A DNA stretch of 64,000 nt, taken from Vigna angularis. Lineage: Eukaryota > Streptophyta > Magnoliopsida > Fabales > Fabaceae. Of the stretch, positions 1-17,249 are shown one piece after another. The notes below the pieces were generated by a model. The model was given only the letters and a program-made list of their open reading frames with translations. It ran no database searches and was not told the DNA's origin. Every line of letters starts with the position of its first letter. The stretch's first letter is position 1. The stretch spans positions 29,895,306 to 29,959,305 of the forward strand of contig NC_068978.1 of assembly GCF_016808095.1 (NCBI RefSeq), in the 5' to 3' direction. Position numbers and translations under genes: made by a program.

Positions 1-1442
1 AGACTTGATGGTTATTGGAGTATTAGGATCATCCCCCAATCCTAGAGTCCCTACTTTAATACACAACAATATAACACAAGGATCTTCCCCATGAAATTTC
101 TTTCACCACATACTTAATCCACACTTTCCATTTCATTACAAATCACAAGACATTCATAAGTATTAAAATTATACATATCATCATAACCACCATATCATGT
201 GTGAACAACTACCAAACATATTAATATTCAAATTTGTATTTCATGAAACATCATGATACCATCATATTCATCAACCATAAACATGTTCATAAACCATAAA
301 TATCCCTTTTTAGATAATCAATTATTTCACTAGATAAATGATTATTCTAGAGAATTTTAAGCAAAGACAACTATACCTACTGCAATAATCGGTTATCAGG
401 TTTGATAATTGATTATTTTAGAGAGTTTTATTAGGAAAGATGCAATACTTATTGAAGTAATCGATTATTAGGTTAGTTAATTGATTATTCCTGTCATTTT
501 TTAACAACAACATGATTATTTGATTTTGATTACCCCCAATACCTATCCAAAATGACCAAAATACTCATACATGTTTATTTCACATGTCACATACCACATT
601 TTAGTGAACTAAAAAGCTACCTAAGTCCTAAATACCACTAACAAATACTACCAACATTCAATTTACTCAAATAACACTCCCTACAAAAATTCACTTGTCA
701 AACCATCACTTTTAGACCAAAACCAAGCAAGAACAATAATTAACCAAGTCCTAGTTTGCACAAACTCATACCACCAACCTTAAAATCATTCAACAGGAAA
801 ATTATCATAGAATTTAACATGTTATACCACAAATTCTAGAAAAAAACAAACACACATTCAACAAAATTCACATCAAGAACTTCATAAACCAATTTAGAAA
901 ATCAAATCAAGCATGCAACACAAGTTAACAAAACATTAACAACAAAAAAACTTAGTGGTTAGCATTACTTACCTTACATAGGACTCAACTACTGTACAAG
1001 AGCTAAGACAACTCCACCAACTCAAGGAACTTTATTTGCACCTAACTCATAAAAACATGATCATGATATATCGTTAAAACCACTGATGAGCAAAGAATCT
1101 TATAGAAGACTCAGATGACACATGCAAAAACAATATTATTCACATGCAAAGAAAACGAGATAGACCAAAGAAAAGGAGTAGAAACTACTAACTTCCTCTT
1201 TTAGAGAAACTAATAAGATAGACTTGAACATCTCGCTGCTGTGATCACTCAAACGGTTTGTGATCTTCAAACACATGAACACGGGAGAAGAACTCCTAGA
1301 AAGAAGTTAGAAAACTTTAAAAAAATTATTTGTAGAGAGAGGAAACTCGTTTATAACGAAACTATTTATATTAAAGCCATTTAATATTAAAATAATGAAG
1401 TCTTACTATATCACTCCTAAAATACCATTTTTTAGGTCTTCA
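1..1442 (-). repeat. Putative LTR or LTR fragment, minus orientation, cut by window edge
   Basis: The stretch has no coding exon that I can recognise. It contains iterated forms of an AATCGATTATT-like motif (about 318-510) and ends on the + strand in GGTCTTCACA at 1433-1442, so the other strand would begin TGTGAAGACC as an LTR does. The region about 1190-1340 (AGAGAGAGGAAACTCG and similar) resembles the transcribed end of legume Gypsy LTRs. The other end lies outside the window, so no target duplication or primer site can be checked. This is a composition and end-motif call only. Confidence 0.35.
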
Positions 1443-3440
1443 CACTTATTAATAATTAATATTAATATCATTTTTTCTTTTTATAAATGATAATTATTAA
1501 ATAACAAATAAGCTTAAAAACTAAAATGCAGGGGAAATATGATTTCTTAAAAAAAAAGAGACTAGTTTAAATTTACTATTAGCCTATGATGATAATTCAT
1601 TTTAATTTTTTAAATAAGCGTCTACTTTTAATTAATTTTTATCGTAAAAGATCGTGAAATGGAATAATTACATAAATAAAATTCATAAAATATAATTGTC
1701 ACAAACTCTTATTATGAAAATATAATTGTTACAAACTCTTATTATATATATAACACACAATTGTCTCCGTTTTTTTCTCTGTTGTTATATTTCAAGTGAT
1801 AAAATTCTTCTAACATGTTCTTGTTTCATAGATAAAACAATCTTTTATTTTCTCTATCTTTTATTTCTTAAAAAATTAAATATTGAATTTTCAATTTGGA
1901 AAACGAAAAAATAAACTACATAAATATTAATCGGACAATTTATCTTATAACGAATCATTCTTAAGATTTTTTTCCAACTTTTATTCTATCATAATCTCCC
2001 TTTATTAATATTTTATTATTGATATTTAAAAATATATTTTATTTTAATGACTGAAAGTCTTAAAGTTTATGTTACATACTTTCTTACAAAAGCTTATTCA
2101 CCAACTCAAAAAAATATGAACAAGTTTAGAAAAGTATCAAGATATAACTGAAAAAGGTTAATAAAGAGCCTTTATCACCCTTTCTATAATGAATAAGATT
2201 TATTAATAAAATATTCTTACACATCATTGATCTCACTATAAAAATAAAAACCCTTAATACGATATTTGTGACATCATTAACAAAAAAAAATTAATGATAA
2301 AAACTCAATTAAAACTTTTTAAAATTAAAAAGATTTATTCACAAAAATGTAATAAATATTTAATTTGAAGTTTCTAAATTTATCAGATACTCAAAACATA
2401 ACCTAAACCAAGTCAAACCATAATTTTCTATAATTTAAAATTTAATTATTATGCATTACTTGATAACCTTTACATTATTAATTAATAAAACTAATTGTTA
2501 TTATATTTTTTGAATAATTAGCGCAAAAGTTTACAAATTTATTATATAAGTAGTGGCCTGCACTACACGGTAATGTACATATTTTAAGGTCTATAGAAAT
2601 AATGGTAGGTAGACTCTATTTTTTGCCTGAATTTTTCTTTTACTATTAAATTGACTTTTAATGGTATACTAAATTATTTTGAATATATTTTATGTTACAA
2701 AAAGTAAACAAAACAATAAAAAAAAAGTTATTTAGTAAATAGTATATACATATTATTAAAATTATAATTCGTCTAATTTTTCCGCATAAGACATCTACTT
2801 ACTAACTTGAAAAGAAAATATGTTTACTATTAAATATAAATAACAAAGTAAATAATATAAAAAGACAAACAAGTAAAATGGTTTAAATTATATCTATATT
2901 ATTCAAATTATAATAAATTTAAATATATTTTATAGAAATATATTATCCTCATATTACACTTTTTTTCTCTATATTAATATATATACTGAATAATTAAAAA
3001 GCTATGAATTCTTATTACATAGTTATCTAAATTTGATATAAGTGTTTAGAGTTATATACAATATATAAATCGATCTTAAATAATTTTTAAATCTGTGATC
3101 AGTGATTTTATATTCCTAAAATTTGTCAAAAAAAAATTTCTACTTTAAATCAATTAGAATTTTTTAACATTATGACTGAATCAAGGTGTTTTTAAGGAAA
3201 TTGTTTTTTATTTTTTATTTTGAGAAAGAAAGTTACATGGTAGTTAACAGAAGAATCTCACCACCCTCCTTAGTTGCTGGGAAATCATGATTGTAGCCGT
3301 TACAATCACGCAAACACATCTTTCCTATTTTGCCCCTACCGACTATTAAAAACGACCTTCTTCCTCCTTCGTCAGCTTCACTTCTCTCTTTTTCTCTCTA
3401 AAAAAGAGAATAAAAAAATTCACTTCCTTTTGTTTCTCTT
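1443..3440. other. AT-rich intergenic region
   Basis: Very AT-rich DNA with many homopolymer runs and in-frame stops on both strands. I see no conserved protein segment and no clear repeat structure. It forms the distal upstream region of the UMP-CMP kinase gene. Confidence 0.6.
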
Positions 3441-3454
3441 CTTTTTTTCAACTC

Positions 3455-3546
3455 TATAAATAGCACACAACCATTGAAATTCTCCTCTTCATTCTTCTAT
3501 TTATTCCTCCCTCTCTTTCTCTTTCTCTCATTCTCTCTAGCGTAAG
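3455..3546 (+). promoter_or_regulatory. TATA box and CT-rich leader of the UMP-CMP kinase gene
   Basis: TATAAATAG at 3455-3463 is a good plant TATA box. It is followed by a pyrimidine-rich stretch (3480-3540, runs of CTCTCT), typical of a plant 5' leader. A likely leader-exon donor is AAG|GTAC at 3546/3547. The matching acceptor would be the TTTTTTTACAG that ends at 4576, giving a leader intron of about 1.03 kb before the start codon at 4600. The transcription start is inferred at about 3485-3495. Plant leader introns often raise expression, which fits a housekeeping kinase. Confidence 0.6.
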
Positions 3547-4599
3547 GTACGACCTAACTCTGAATCTCGTTTGAATTTTCTATTATTGGCTTCGCTACCG
3601 TTCGCTCTCTCGAGATCTCTTTGAATCTCGCCGAGATCTGGCCGTGCCGATCTCCGATCTGTGCCTCTTGTAACGTGTTTAATTTCTCGAGTCTCTTGAT
3701 TTGTTTGTGCATTGAATGTTGAAACGTAACGAAAATTCACCTCAATTGTAAACTCGGCGATTCGTGATCTTATTTTCAGTTTTCTGATGTTCATTTTCTT
3801 GTGGATGTAAGTGGTAGGCTAGTTGTTTAGTTGGTTTGTGAGATGTGATTTTGGCTTGTTTTCTGTAGATCTAAATTATGATGCTGGTAGCGTTGAATGA
3901 TTTTGAGTGATAAGCTTAGCGGAAAACTGAATGAGAGTATTGCATGTCGCTCTTGCTCAACATCTTGATCTGTTGAGCGTGAATTTAGGTGAATATAGAA
4001 ACTGTGTAAGCATGTGAAGATTTAGAGTATCTTGTAAATGCATTATAAGATCAATTCACCCTTAAATGTTTTAATTCAAGCAGAAGTATTCTATAATTTT
4101 ATGGATCAGATATGTTTTTAATGTTCTCTATTATCGAGTATGATTCAGATATAATAAAAAGTTATGAAACTATGCTAAATTATAATTATATGTTAACTGA
4201 TTTGTGTATATTATTCTAAAAATAATTCTACTTCTGACTATTCTTTTAATTGTTGAACAAGTTACAATAAATGGCACGTTAGGAAAAAGTTCATTTTTAG
4301 TGAGATTAGCGAAATTAAATGATGTTAGTTATTCTTTTTAATCAGTGCTTAAATTAGTAGTTTTTGCTTGTATTTGAAGCCTTTATGCTTTGGCATTAGG
4401 GAAATGACTTCAATTTTGTATGGAAGTTTAGCTAATTAATTATGATGTTATTCTAGAATATGTTAATGAGTAACAATACCTAATGGATATTGTAATATAC
4501 GCGCTTTATTTTTTATTTTTTTTTTGACTTAGATCACTTCTATTTGACTCACAAATACTTGACATTTTTTTTACAGATAAACACATTTAGGTGCTACTA

Positions 4600-8193
<3,594 letters not shown>

Positions 8194-8979
8194 GCATGTT
8201 AACCTTGAGTCCATGGTGGAAATTTGGAGGTAAATGTTGCATCATGAATGATATATAAGCATATATTTTATATTGATGCATTTTACTGTACTACTTGACT
8301 TCATGATCACGCATCACTGAGTAGATTGAAGTTTAGATTTTATTTTTTTAATATTTTTTGTTTAGCATTTTAAAATTCATGCATGTTAGTATCATCCTTC
8401 CAAAGTGGTAATGAATCAATTCTTGTTTTGCTTTTCGGATACACGATCAACCATCTTTTGGTAATGCTTTTAGATATTCTTCATGTCGTGTGGTTAGTGA
8501 TGAAGGGTCAAGAATATTCTCAATTGAATCATCCAACTTTAAAAAATGTTTAAACTCGTACTCGATCACAACTCCCTTTTGTGGAAGTGATGACGTTGCA
8601 GAAACTTTACAATTAAAGGCATAACCAAAAGGATCTGTATTTGATATTTTATTCGTTTTCATACATTGGATAATAGAGTTTATATAAATAGGATGCTGAT
8701 TTATAATTTATGCTGTATTTGATCTTTCCATGTTTCATCATTCATTCCCCAGTCAATCATATAGGAATATAATTTATCATTAACATATATGAATAGGATG
8801 CTGATTTACTGTCGATCTTGTTATTGTTTTCCAGGTCATATCAGTATTGGTTGCTTGTTCTGTTGTCTCACATTTTGTTACTACTTAAATAGAAAATTGT
8901 AGTTTATACCTGAGGGTTTTACCTCTGTATTCTATTGTTATAATAATAGTTTGTTGTCATTCATTGATTTTGCAATAAA
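8194..8979 (+). other. Kinase 3' UTR region with candidate poly(A) signal
   Basis: No coding sequence after the TGA at 8191-8193. A canonical AATAAA lies at 8974-8979 and T-rich stretches precede it, so the transcript may end shortly after 8980. An earlier weak signal cannot be excluded. Confidence 0.35.
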
Positions 8980-10345
8980 GAATTGGGTCCTGCTTATATA
9001 TACCATACTCTTTAGCACTGGAAGTAAAACACACAAAAATTGAATCAAGAACATCCTCACAGATGAAACCTCAAGAACATCAGCTAATAGACTTGCATGC
9101 GTCCAGAGAATCTCTAGTCAATAAATTAAAGTGGCTATAAAATTCGAAACGTACATGGAAATCGAATGACACTTTAGACACGAAGAGATATTTAAAGGGA
9201 AAATCTTTTCTGTTTTAAAAGTAACATTTTGATCTACTTAAAGTTTACAATGATTTAAGACTGTTAGCATCAACTTTTAATTTCAATTGAGATCTTAATG
9301 TTTGAAGTCTCCACTCAAAAACTTTAGTTTTAGGCGGACAAATTATTTTAAAGGATAATTTATTCTTGTCGGGGATTTATTATAAGATTCTTTAAATATA
9401 ATAATTAAAATTTAAGAAACGTTTAAGTATTAGTCATTGAAAATTCTGGAAGATAAATTTTTAAAAAAAGTTATTATTTATATTGTATGTATTTTGTTGT
9501 ATACGTGTTTCTCACCCTCGTTTATATTAACACTTTAATTTTAATTATTTATCAATTTTCTATAATAATAAAATTAAATTTTACCTTCTAATTGTATAAT
9601 TAATCTCTACATTAAAGTTTTATCAAAAGTTGGAATTAACATCCCGATCCAGCTTACCATTTGAGTTTCATAGGGAAAAATATTCTTATTTCTTTTACAC
9701 TATGAAGAGCTTATCTTTAATTTTCCAAGAATAAATACATAAATGAATAAAAATCAAGCTAGTAAGTAACAGATGATCATTGCCACTAATCTCATGAAAA
9801 TTTAAATACCACAATTGTATTATATTTTTTATTTTTTATTAATTCATTATTTGATATCATATTTTACAACTAATTAAATTAATAATATACAAATTATATT
9901 TTCTTGTTCAAATTAAAATATAATTAATAATTTAATATATAGACTATTCAAAATAAATATAAATGAAAATTTAAATAATGAGGCAACAACATAAAAATTA
10001 CTTGTTAATTTACTCCAATCCGGTAAAATCAGAAAGAGTAGGAAAGGGTATTAAAATTGTGAACCTCTTTCATTTTAATCGTCTCACCTTTTATGATGAC
10101 AAGGTGGGGGTGAATTTAAATCGTCATTACACTGTGTTGAGATCATTGAGTAGCATGAATTTTATTTTGAATTACAATGAACTGAATCAGTTTTAATTTA
10201 CTAAAAAATTAATTAAAAGTAAAATCTATATAATAAAAATTAATTTCGTATATTAACACTTTTTCATGAATAAATATTTAATAATATCCAAAAATTATTT
10301 TAATATGTATTTTTGGTAAGTTAAAAATTAAAATTGTTAAACCAA

Positions 10346-10376
<31 letters not shown>

Positions 10377-11390
10377 CATACATATATTTATTTATTTTTA
10401 CAAAGATAATTTAAAAATATTAGTTGGATTAATTTTGATTTGTAAGTTTTAATCATCCATAAAATTAAATGTGTATTTGATTATTTTGAATAAATTTTCT
10501 CGAGGATGAGATAGATGATAAATAAATAGATTGTTATTCTCATAAAAAGGGTAAGAATTCGAGTTTGAATTAAAATAAAACTTAAATTTATTACAAGGTA
10601 AAGTAAGGTGTGTGTTTTATTACAAGGTAAAGTAAGGTGGGTGGGTGTGTGTGTGTGTATTATACTTATTTTTTAAAATTCACGTCTGCTAATACTTATT
10701 TTTAACATTTAGATTGATACAATATGCTGAGATAGTAGATACGAGTCGATTGTATAAAAGAGCGTGATATCATCTTTAATTTAAAATTATAATTCCTTTT
10801 TATGAGTGGCTTAACTCTTTTTTTGTATTATTTTTAATTTATATTTTGATTTCTAACAAAAAATTATATATAAAAAACAGTAATGGTTACGCTTCATTAT
10901 TCATGAAAATAAAAAGATACATAGGGCAAAAGGCATGTCTCATATTAAAATATCAAGCGAAAAAATGTGTACACCCGAAGTTTACCATGTAATTTGCGAC
11001 CAGACTCTGAAACTTTCAAAGCATTCGTTCTTGACAAATTGAACGGATATTTTTTGTCCTACAAGTGAAATATTATCTTTTGTTTTTTGTATTGTTTCTT
11101 AGCAGCTCCAGATTCATACCTAATCTATCAGCTCTAGAAAATGTCAATAGGCCTTTCTATTGGTATTGAAGGGTATTAGTTAGAAAATTTATTCCTAAGC
11201 TATCTAATTTCAGCTTTTTAGCCAAAGAAGACTTGGAATTGTAGGGTCAAATATGAAACAATTGAATGACATCTTCATTTTTGTATAGAAATATACGTTC
11301 CGTATATCTCAAAAACTACACAGCACAGGTCTTCTCAGGGCACAAAGTCATTAAATATATATATTAAATACGTTACGATCGTCGTTATCT
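8980..11390. other. AT-rich intergenic region with microsatellite and short tandem repeats
   Basis: No recognisable gene. It contains an (AT)n run at about 10349-10371, a short direct duplication of TTATTACAAGGTAAAGTAAGG (first copy about 10588, second about 10618) followed by a GTGG/GTGT-rich tract to about 10658, and otherwise low-complexity AT-rich sequence. A 72-codon open frame at 9978-10196 has no recognisable similarity and is probably chance. Confidence 0.55.
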
Positions 11391-11417
11391 ACGGAACCCA
11401 TTTTATATACTAGAGGG

Positions 11418-11497
11418 ATCCACCTCTTTTGAAAGCGTAATAGCATCAGAAGTTAGCTATGTCTTGGTTCGCCGAAGATATTGCCAGTATAGTGTTG
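11418..11497 (-). pseudogene. Isolated copy of a DRP1 GTPase-domain exon
   Basis: The + strand here closely matches 26820-26900, which is exon 7 of the DRP1 gene (encoding [18 protein letters not shown] and onward), in the same orientation. Shared landmarks are GAGGGATCCACCTC, AATAGCATC, TGTC(T/C)TGGTTCGCCG and GATATTGCCAGTATA. The copy carries an extra base near 11455 and point changes that break the reading frame, and flanking exons are absent. It is a non-functional exon-sized relic of the dynamin gene about 15 kb away. Confidence 0.8.
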
Positions 11498-11499
11498 AA

Positions 11500-12850
11500 A
11501 GGTCGGATAGGATATATATAGTGTTAAAATTGGGTAGCAAAATAATTGTTTGGAAAAAAACTAAGAAGATGATGAATTAATTTTATTAATAAAAATTGTA
11601 CTTTCAGAAAGTTTTTCATTTTTTTAAATCAATGATCAATTAATTTTTTTTTAATAATAACAACATTTAATTTAAAGACGATAGCAAAAGGGCAAATTAT
11701 ACATGCATTTTATATGGTTTCGTATAAAAAGATTTTGCGTATAGTATTAACTCAAACAATAAAATAAATTAAACTTACAATTGTTAGTGGAAAATGGTGA
11801 GTACACATATTGCATGTAATAAATAATAAATATCTTTATTTTTAGGTGGATTTGTACAATACATAACAACTTTAGCAAATTACAACTCAATTAGACAACA
11901 AATCTTACAAACACAAATAAAAAAACTTTTTTTTGTATTTTATTAAATAGTTGATGTGCAAGAAGAAATTAATATAGACTATTTAAAAGTGTCAAGATTA
12001 AATTTCATCAATTTTATTCTCATGCATACACCGTCATCTCAATTTCAAATTTATGTTAAAATTAATTCACAAAATTATTCAAATCCTATTTCTAGTGACT
12101 TTGAGCCTATAATAACTCATCAAATTCCAATTTCTTAAATCTCAACAAGTAACCATACATTAAGTTGAGTCTTAAAATTACTAATGAATCATGTTCTATC
12201 CTAGATACAAACTTTATTGGGTATTCAATTTCAGTTCTAAGTTTAAAAGACATTTTCAAATACCTTAAGAACCAGTCATCAAGCCATGAATAATCAAGGC
12301 ACAACAAGCATTAAGAATAGAAATCAAATACTAACTTTAAGATGGAAAAATATAGGTACATAGGTATTAACCTCACAAAATACATAAGATTCAGTTTATT
12401 ACATCTAACATCTAATATCAACAAATAGGATTGACTCTTCAGGGTGAAAAACCTAAGGTTTATAAATTGAAGAAATAAGAAAGAAATTGAAACGAAAGAG
12501 AAATGCATGCCCAATCACACTTTCTCTTCGCATTTTCATCTCTAATTTGTGATACATCTTCCTCCTCAACTCAAAAGATGCAAAATTACCATTGATGAAG
12601 ATTGAATCTCAAGGTGGAGAAGGGAGAGCTTCCCAGCACCCTAAACATCCATCTCCCATTCGCTCTAGAGAATAATGAAGTGTGTGAGAAAAGAATGCCC
12701 AAAAACCTTAAGGAAAACATAAATAAATAACTCATTGACACGTCACTGACACAGTAAGTAACATAATTTAGTTTGGAGATATTTTGCAATTGTTGAATTT
12801 CTAGTCCTAGTAAATAGCATAGTTTAGTTTGGACATATTTTCCCAGCTTT
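11500..12850. other. AT-rich intergenic region
   Basis: No gene recognised. Short direct repeats centred on TAGTTTGGA(C/G)ATATTTT occur near 12770 and 12828, at the edge of the LTR-like block that follows. Several 60-70 codon open frames on either strand lack any family signature. Confidence 0.5.
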
Positions 12851-12859
12851 GAATTTTCT

Positions 12860-13480
12860 AGTGCAGTGCTGATTTTTAATCTTGACTAATATTTCAGTCT
12901 TTTGCTTTTGGTGCTATGAATTAGTTCATCTATTGGTGCAGTTAACTTGAGTAAACAGCTTGTGCAAGTTAGTTTCGGTGATGTGAAAATTCTTGCAATT
13001 CTAGAACAGTACAGTTGTTTGTAATCAGTAGGAAGCATTTGGAAACTGGTTAGAGCAGTTCTTGCAACTTGAAACAACCAGTTTGGGAACTCAATTGAAC
13101 AGATTTTTCGTGAAGAGATGACCTGCGTTAGCCTGGCTGAAAGCTCAAAGCTGAGATTGTTTACTTGCTACTTAGGAGTCTTGTAAACATGGTTAAACTG
13201 TTTTAGACAGTTTGTAGGCAATTTTACCTGTTATTGGCAGTTCTTGTGACTGGGTTTAGGCGGTTTTTCAGTTTTCCAGTAGTACAGACCTGATCGGCCT
13301 ATATAAAGGCTTGGATGTTCTTTTAGAAACTTGTTTTACAATACAGCTCCTAGAATTATTATAGATTAGTTTTCCAATTTTCTTCACGATTCAGTTTTTC
13401 TCCATAGTTCTCCCTGAAGATTCTTGGCTGTCTTAACAAAGTTAACAAAGGCAATCAAGAACTTCAGTGCATTTTTATTA
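12860..13480 (+). repeat. Degenerate LTR-like block with TATA box
   Basis: This block has relatively balanced composition compared with its neighbours and a good core promoter, CCTATATAAAGG at about 13299-13310, followed by sequence resembling a transcribed LTR leader. There is no adjacent retrotransposon coding sequence, no clear primer-binding site and no matching second copy in the window. The call as an LTR remnant is based on promoter-like layout only; it could be another repeat class. Confidence 0.3.
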
Positions 13481-13792
13481 TGAACCAGGTTCTATCCAAT
13501 TCAAGCCATTTGTATTCTTTCAAAATTTTCAATTTCGTTTTCTTATGCATTTTACTGCTTCGTGTTATGATTCTCGTTCTTCTATTGTTATTTTCTATTC
13601 ATTTTAGTTTCCAATTCAATGCCATGCGTTAGTTCTTTACTTCTAAATCAGAACACGCCATTCTATTTAGGCTTTGGTTTGAACGTTGAATTGTGATTTA
13701 TGCTTCAAATTTTCACAGTTTTTACTGTTTACTGTTTAATTAGTCTAAGTCTAATTCAATCTTACAAAATCAATTTGAATAATAAAATTTAC

Positions 13793-13880
13793 GTTCACTA
13801 ATATATTATAAGTTAATCTTATCTATAATTGATGTGAGATTTCTAACACGTCTCGAACTTAATTTTAAGTATATAAACTT
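13793..13880 (-). repeat. Degenerate fragment of the TRIM LTR family
   Basis: The string TTATCTATAATTGATGTGAGATTTCTAACACGTCTC is a diverged match to the LTR/internal junction seen in better copies (for example 50020-50060, GACCTTATCTCTAGTCGATGTGGGACTTCCAACAC). Orientation is the same as the minus copies at 45.5 and 49.95 kb. Only about 90 bases can be aligned. Confidence 0.45.
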
Positions 13881-14352
13881 GTTTTAAGCATTAGTTCTAT
13901 ATAATTCAGTTTCTATTTATTCTGGTATTTCGTGGAACACATCGTGCATTTTCAGTTTTCTCTGACTTTTATCAAGCAGTTTTAGTTTTTGTAGTTTTAC
14001 ATTATTTTGGTGATTTTTAGAGATTTTAATGAATTCCATTCATATTCCCCATCATTAAGACAGATTTATACACTAGAATTACTCAAATTTTTGCCTTCCT
14101 TGGATTGACCTCCTTCTTGAGTGAGATTTAATTTATGTTGCTAGTACTACCAGAATTTGCCTTGAACTAATTGACAATACTTGTTGAAAATAGCATTATA
14201 GGTGATTTTTGTTTCTTTAGCCATTTAACCAACTAAAACCTATCTTGAACTATTTTACCATTGAACCCAAATTTTGAGTCCCTTTAGTCTATTTTTGTTT
14301 ATTACCTGCTCACTATACGTCCTTAGACCAGAAAATACATGTTATACCTTAC

Positions 14353-14760
14353 TTAGATTCCTCTAGTTCTTAGAGTTGTAGATGCTTCTTCCATATCCGT
14401 AATGATATATTTGATGGCAAGTAAAGAAGGAATAGTAGTAATTCAAGGGTTTAAAGATTTAGAAGGATAATAAACGTTCTTCCTTCCTCCCTCAGTGGTT
14501 CTTTTCATTTTGAACAATGAGACTGTTGAATTCCTTATGGTGTTCAGCCAATGATTATTTTGCTTACTTCACAAAAAAGCGAACAGATTATAGGAATCTG
14601 TTATAATGATCAACACACACCATTTGGGTTATTACAAAATATTTTATTTCGAAATGGTTTGAGAATACTATTCCCTCAATTTGGTATTCATTTCTCTATT
14701 TCAATAAAAAAAAAGTCCTATAATTCAAAAATTGATAACAAAAACATGAGTCTGCAAACT
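14353..14760 (-). repeat. Copy of a DRP1 intron segment (paralogous with 28437-28820)
   Basis: About 400 bases align with an intron of the DRP1 gene between its exons 4 and 5. Shared words include GGCAAGTAAAGAAGGAATA, CGTTCTTCCTTCCTCCCT, CCAATGATTATTT, CACCATTTGGGTTATT and GGTATTCATTT. Copies differ by scattered substitutions and small indels, including an 18-base insertion near 14385. Together with the exon copy at 11.4 kb this indicates an old duplication of part of the dynamin gene, not a separate gene. Confidence 0.8.
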
Positions 14761-15277
14761 ATTATTCTCGACCTTTTCAAATAAATGATAAAATTGTATA
14801 ATTACTTTTAATATATTAAATAAAACCATGTATTACTAATAAATAGTATCAAATAATACATTAAGACCTAAAATAATTCGAAGCCTAACATCACCCTGTA
14901 AAATAATACATTTCCAAATTTTTATTATCAACATACACAATTAAAACTACTTTCCGTTTCATTGAATATTTATGAGAAGTCAATAAATTAACAGAAATAT
15001 TTTTTGCCAGATTGTCAATGTTAACAAAAATTAAAAAACGAAGCAATAAATGTGCGCAAACTCTAATTAAGAGTGCAATTGAAGACCAAAAAAGAAGTAA
15101 AACAGTAATGAGCCTGAAGGTGATCAACTGCTTAAAAAGTTTATGAATATATAAAATGGATCATGCTTCCTGTAAACATTTGACGGATACAAGGTTTCAG
15201 AACTAAGTTCCAAAACTGCGAAAATATTAAAACTAAAAATCCTAAACCAGCAGACTCCTGTGTTCCAGGTTACCAAC

Positions 15278-17249
15278 TCAGTCATCAAACTTTATTTTCT
15301 TTGGAGCAGGCTGGATGTTACCCATCTGCAAAGAACAATTATATATGCAAAATGAGAGCAAAACTCAAGATGCAGAATATTCTCTATTTGTGAAAAGAAA
15401 TGAACCACCACAGAATGATAAAAGCAAAAGGCTCACAATCTCAGGGCTTTCGTAATCAATGCCAGCAGCCTCTATCCTTTTCCGTCGTTTTTGGTCATGT
15501 TTTAGAATCCTCTCCACCAATTTTTTGTGCTCGTCTAAGGTTCTTTCCTGGAATGACAGCATCAAGAACTTAATACTGAGAATCAGACGAGAAATATCAA
15601 GCAGATATACTTTATTATCCAATGAACTAGATACCTTGTCATGACGCTTCCGTTCAATTTGGACATAATCCAATGGCTTGTGACGATAACTGAATCCTCT
15701 CCATCTACGATGAAAAATGCCACACATTCATTTGTTACCTTTGGTCATATTCAAAGAAGAAACTAAATCTTTAAACCTTAAACCAAGGTACATGTATGTT
15801 TGAGGGAATTCCTAATTCTCTATTCGTTAGTGATTTTTTTCAATACTCTAAATAGATATCTTTCTTTTTCACACGTGTAAAAGAAGGAGGTGGAAAGAAA
15901 ATTGAAGGTTAGACACACTAAAGTCTACAAAGGGAATCCTTAGAAGGAAATAGATCCGGAAAAAATTTCATTAATAACTTACAATCTTGAATGAACATTC
16001 TCCGGAGGTACAACATGAACTTGGAGAAGGTGCTCGAAAAGGAGATAATTGTGCATAGTATCAGCTACAATTTTCGCAACCTACAAATCAAGGCACTATT
16101 AAAACAAGGAAACTGAATTTTATTACAAACACAATCAATTAATCTGCAGAAACAACAAATACCTCAGGAGATTCAAATTCTATGTACCCAAAATGTCTTG
16201 ATTTTCCTGTCTGTTAAAGAACAAGAAACATATATTGTCAGTATCAATCAACTAAAACCAATATCCATCATCACTAAAAGGGTAAATATTGCAGCCCCAA
16301 AGAATTTAAAGAAACAAATATCTTGATGGTTGGTTGAAAACCCATAGTTTTTTTCAGAATGTAAGGACCAAACAAAAGCAAAATTACTACAATATTGATT
16401 GATTGCAGAGGCTTCAACTTCTCTGAGAAACTCATAACTATTAACGACACAACAGATATTCTGCATTGGAACAGTTTCTTAAATTAAGACCACTCACGAA
16501 CAAATAAAGCACGAGACAAGAAAAGTAATTTTTCGCCACACAACCATACATTGCATTGTGTCAAAATTGACAACTCTTTAGGGTGCATTATCTATCCTGA
16601 TGATATCGTGCACAGTCACACACCCATCCACCAGAATAAAAGATTATACAAAAATAATCACTGAATCCACAGGTAAAATTAACTACATGAGTAAATAGAT
16701 CAGAATAAACAAAGTATGCCACAATTATCAAATTGACAAAATCACACAATAATGCAAATAATAACAAGCACGGACATTAAAGTAGACAAGTTAACATGCA
16801 AGCAACTAACCTTTTTATTTCTCGCGATTCTCAACCTTTTGATGGTTCCAAATTGACCAAAATAACCTACAAAATGCAATCGTAAACACACACTCCACAA
16901 AATCCATAAAAAATCTGACAAAAGAAAAATCCATGAGCACCTTCCATCTCCTTCTCATAGAATCCATGCGGAATCCTGGATACGTACAATACCGTGGAGG
17001 TATTCTCCGGCGGCTTCTGTTCGGCGAGCTTGCGAGCAGGACCACCTTCCAAGGGCTTTACCAATTCAGAAACAAAATTAAGCACCATACTGACACAATA
17101 AATTGAAAAATAAAAGGAAAAGTTAACTGAACAGAGAGCACACAGAATCGGTATTATCAACTTACCAAAAAATCAGCACCCTCAGATGGCTTGTTAGAGG
17201 AAGCCTTTTTCATGTTCTTCTTCATAGCTTTCTTTGCCTTTGTTCCCAT
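15278..17249 (-). CDS. Single-RRM nucleolar RNA-binding protein (NIFK/Nop15-like), 7 or more exons
   Basis: Coding exons read on the minus strand: 17249-17166, 17055-16941, 16866-16811, 16210-16163, 16080-15983, 15704-15635, 15547-15437, and 15325-15278 (stop TGA). That is 8 coding segments totalling about 209 aa, all GT/AG and in phase. The N-terminus is Lys-rich ([16 protein letters not shown]), fitting nucleolar targeting. An RRM follows: RNP2-like TVLYVSRIP, then [19 protein letters not shown] and RNP1-like [11 protein letters not shown]. After it come the family-typical [17 protein letters not shown] and a basic C-terminal helix ending APKKIKFDD. Relatives (human NIFK, yeast Nop15) act in 60S ribosome biogenesis, so that role is inferred. 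A telo-box AAACCCTAA at 17328-17336 near the 5' end suits co-regulation with ribosome genes. Confidence 0.9.

Noticed and set aside
15365..15727. 120-codon minus-strand open frame as a separate gene
   Set aside because: It is two RRM-gene exons (15437-15547 and 15635-15704) joined by an intron that happens to lack stops.
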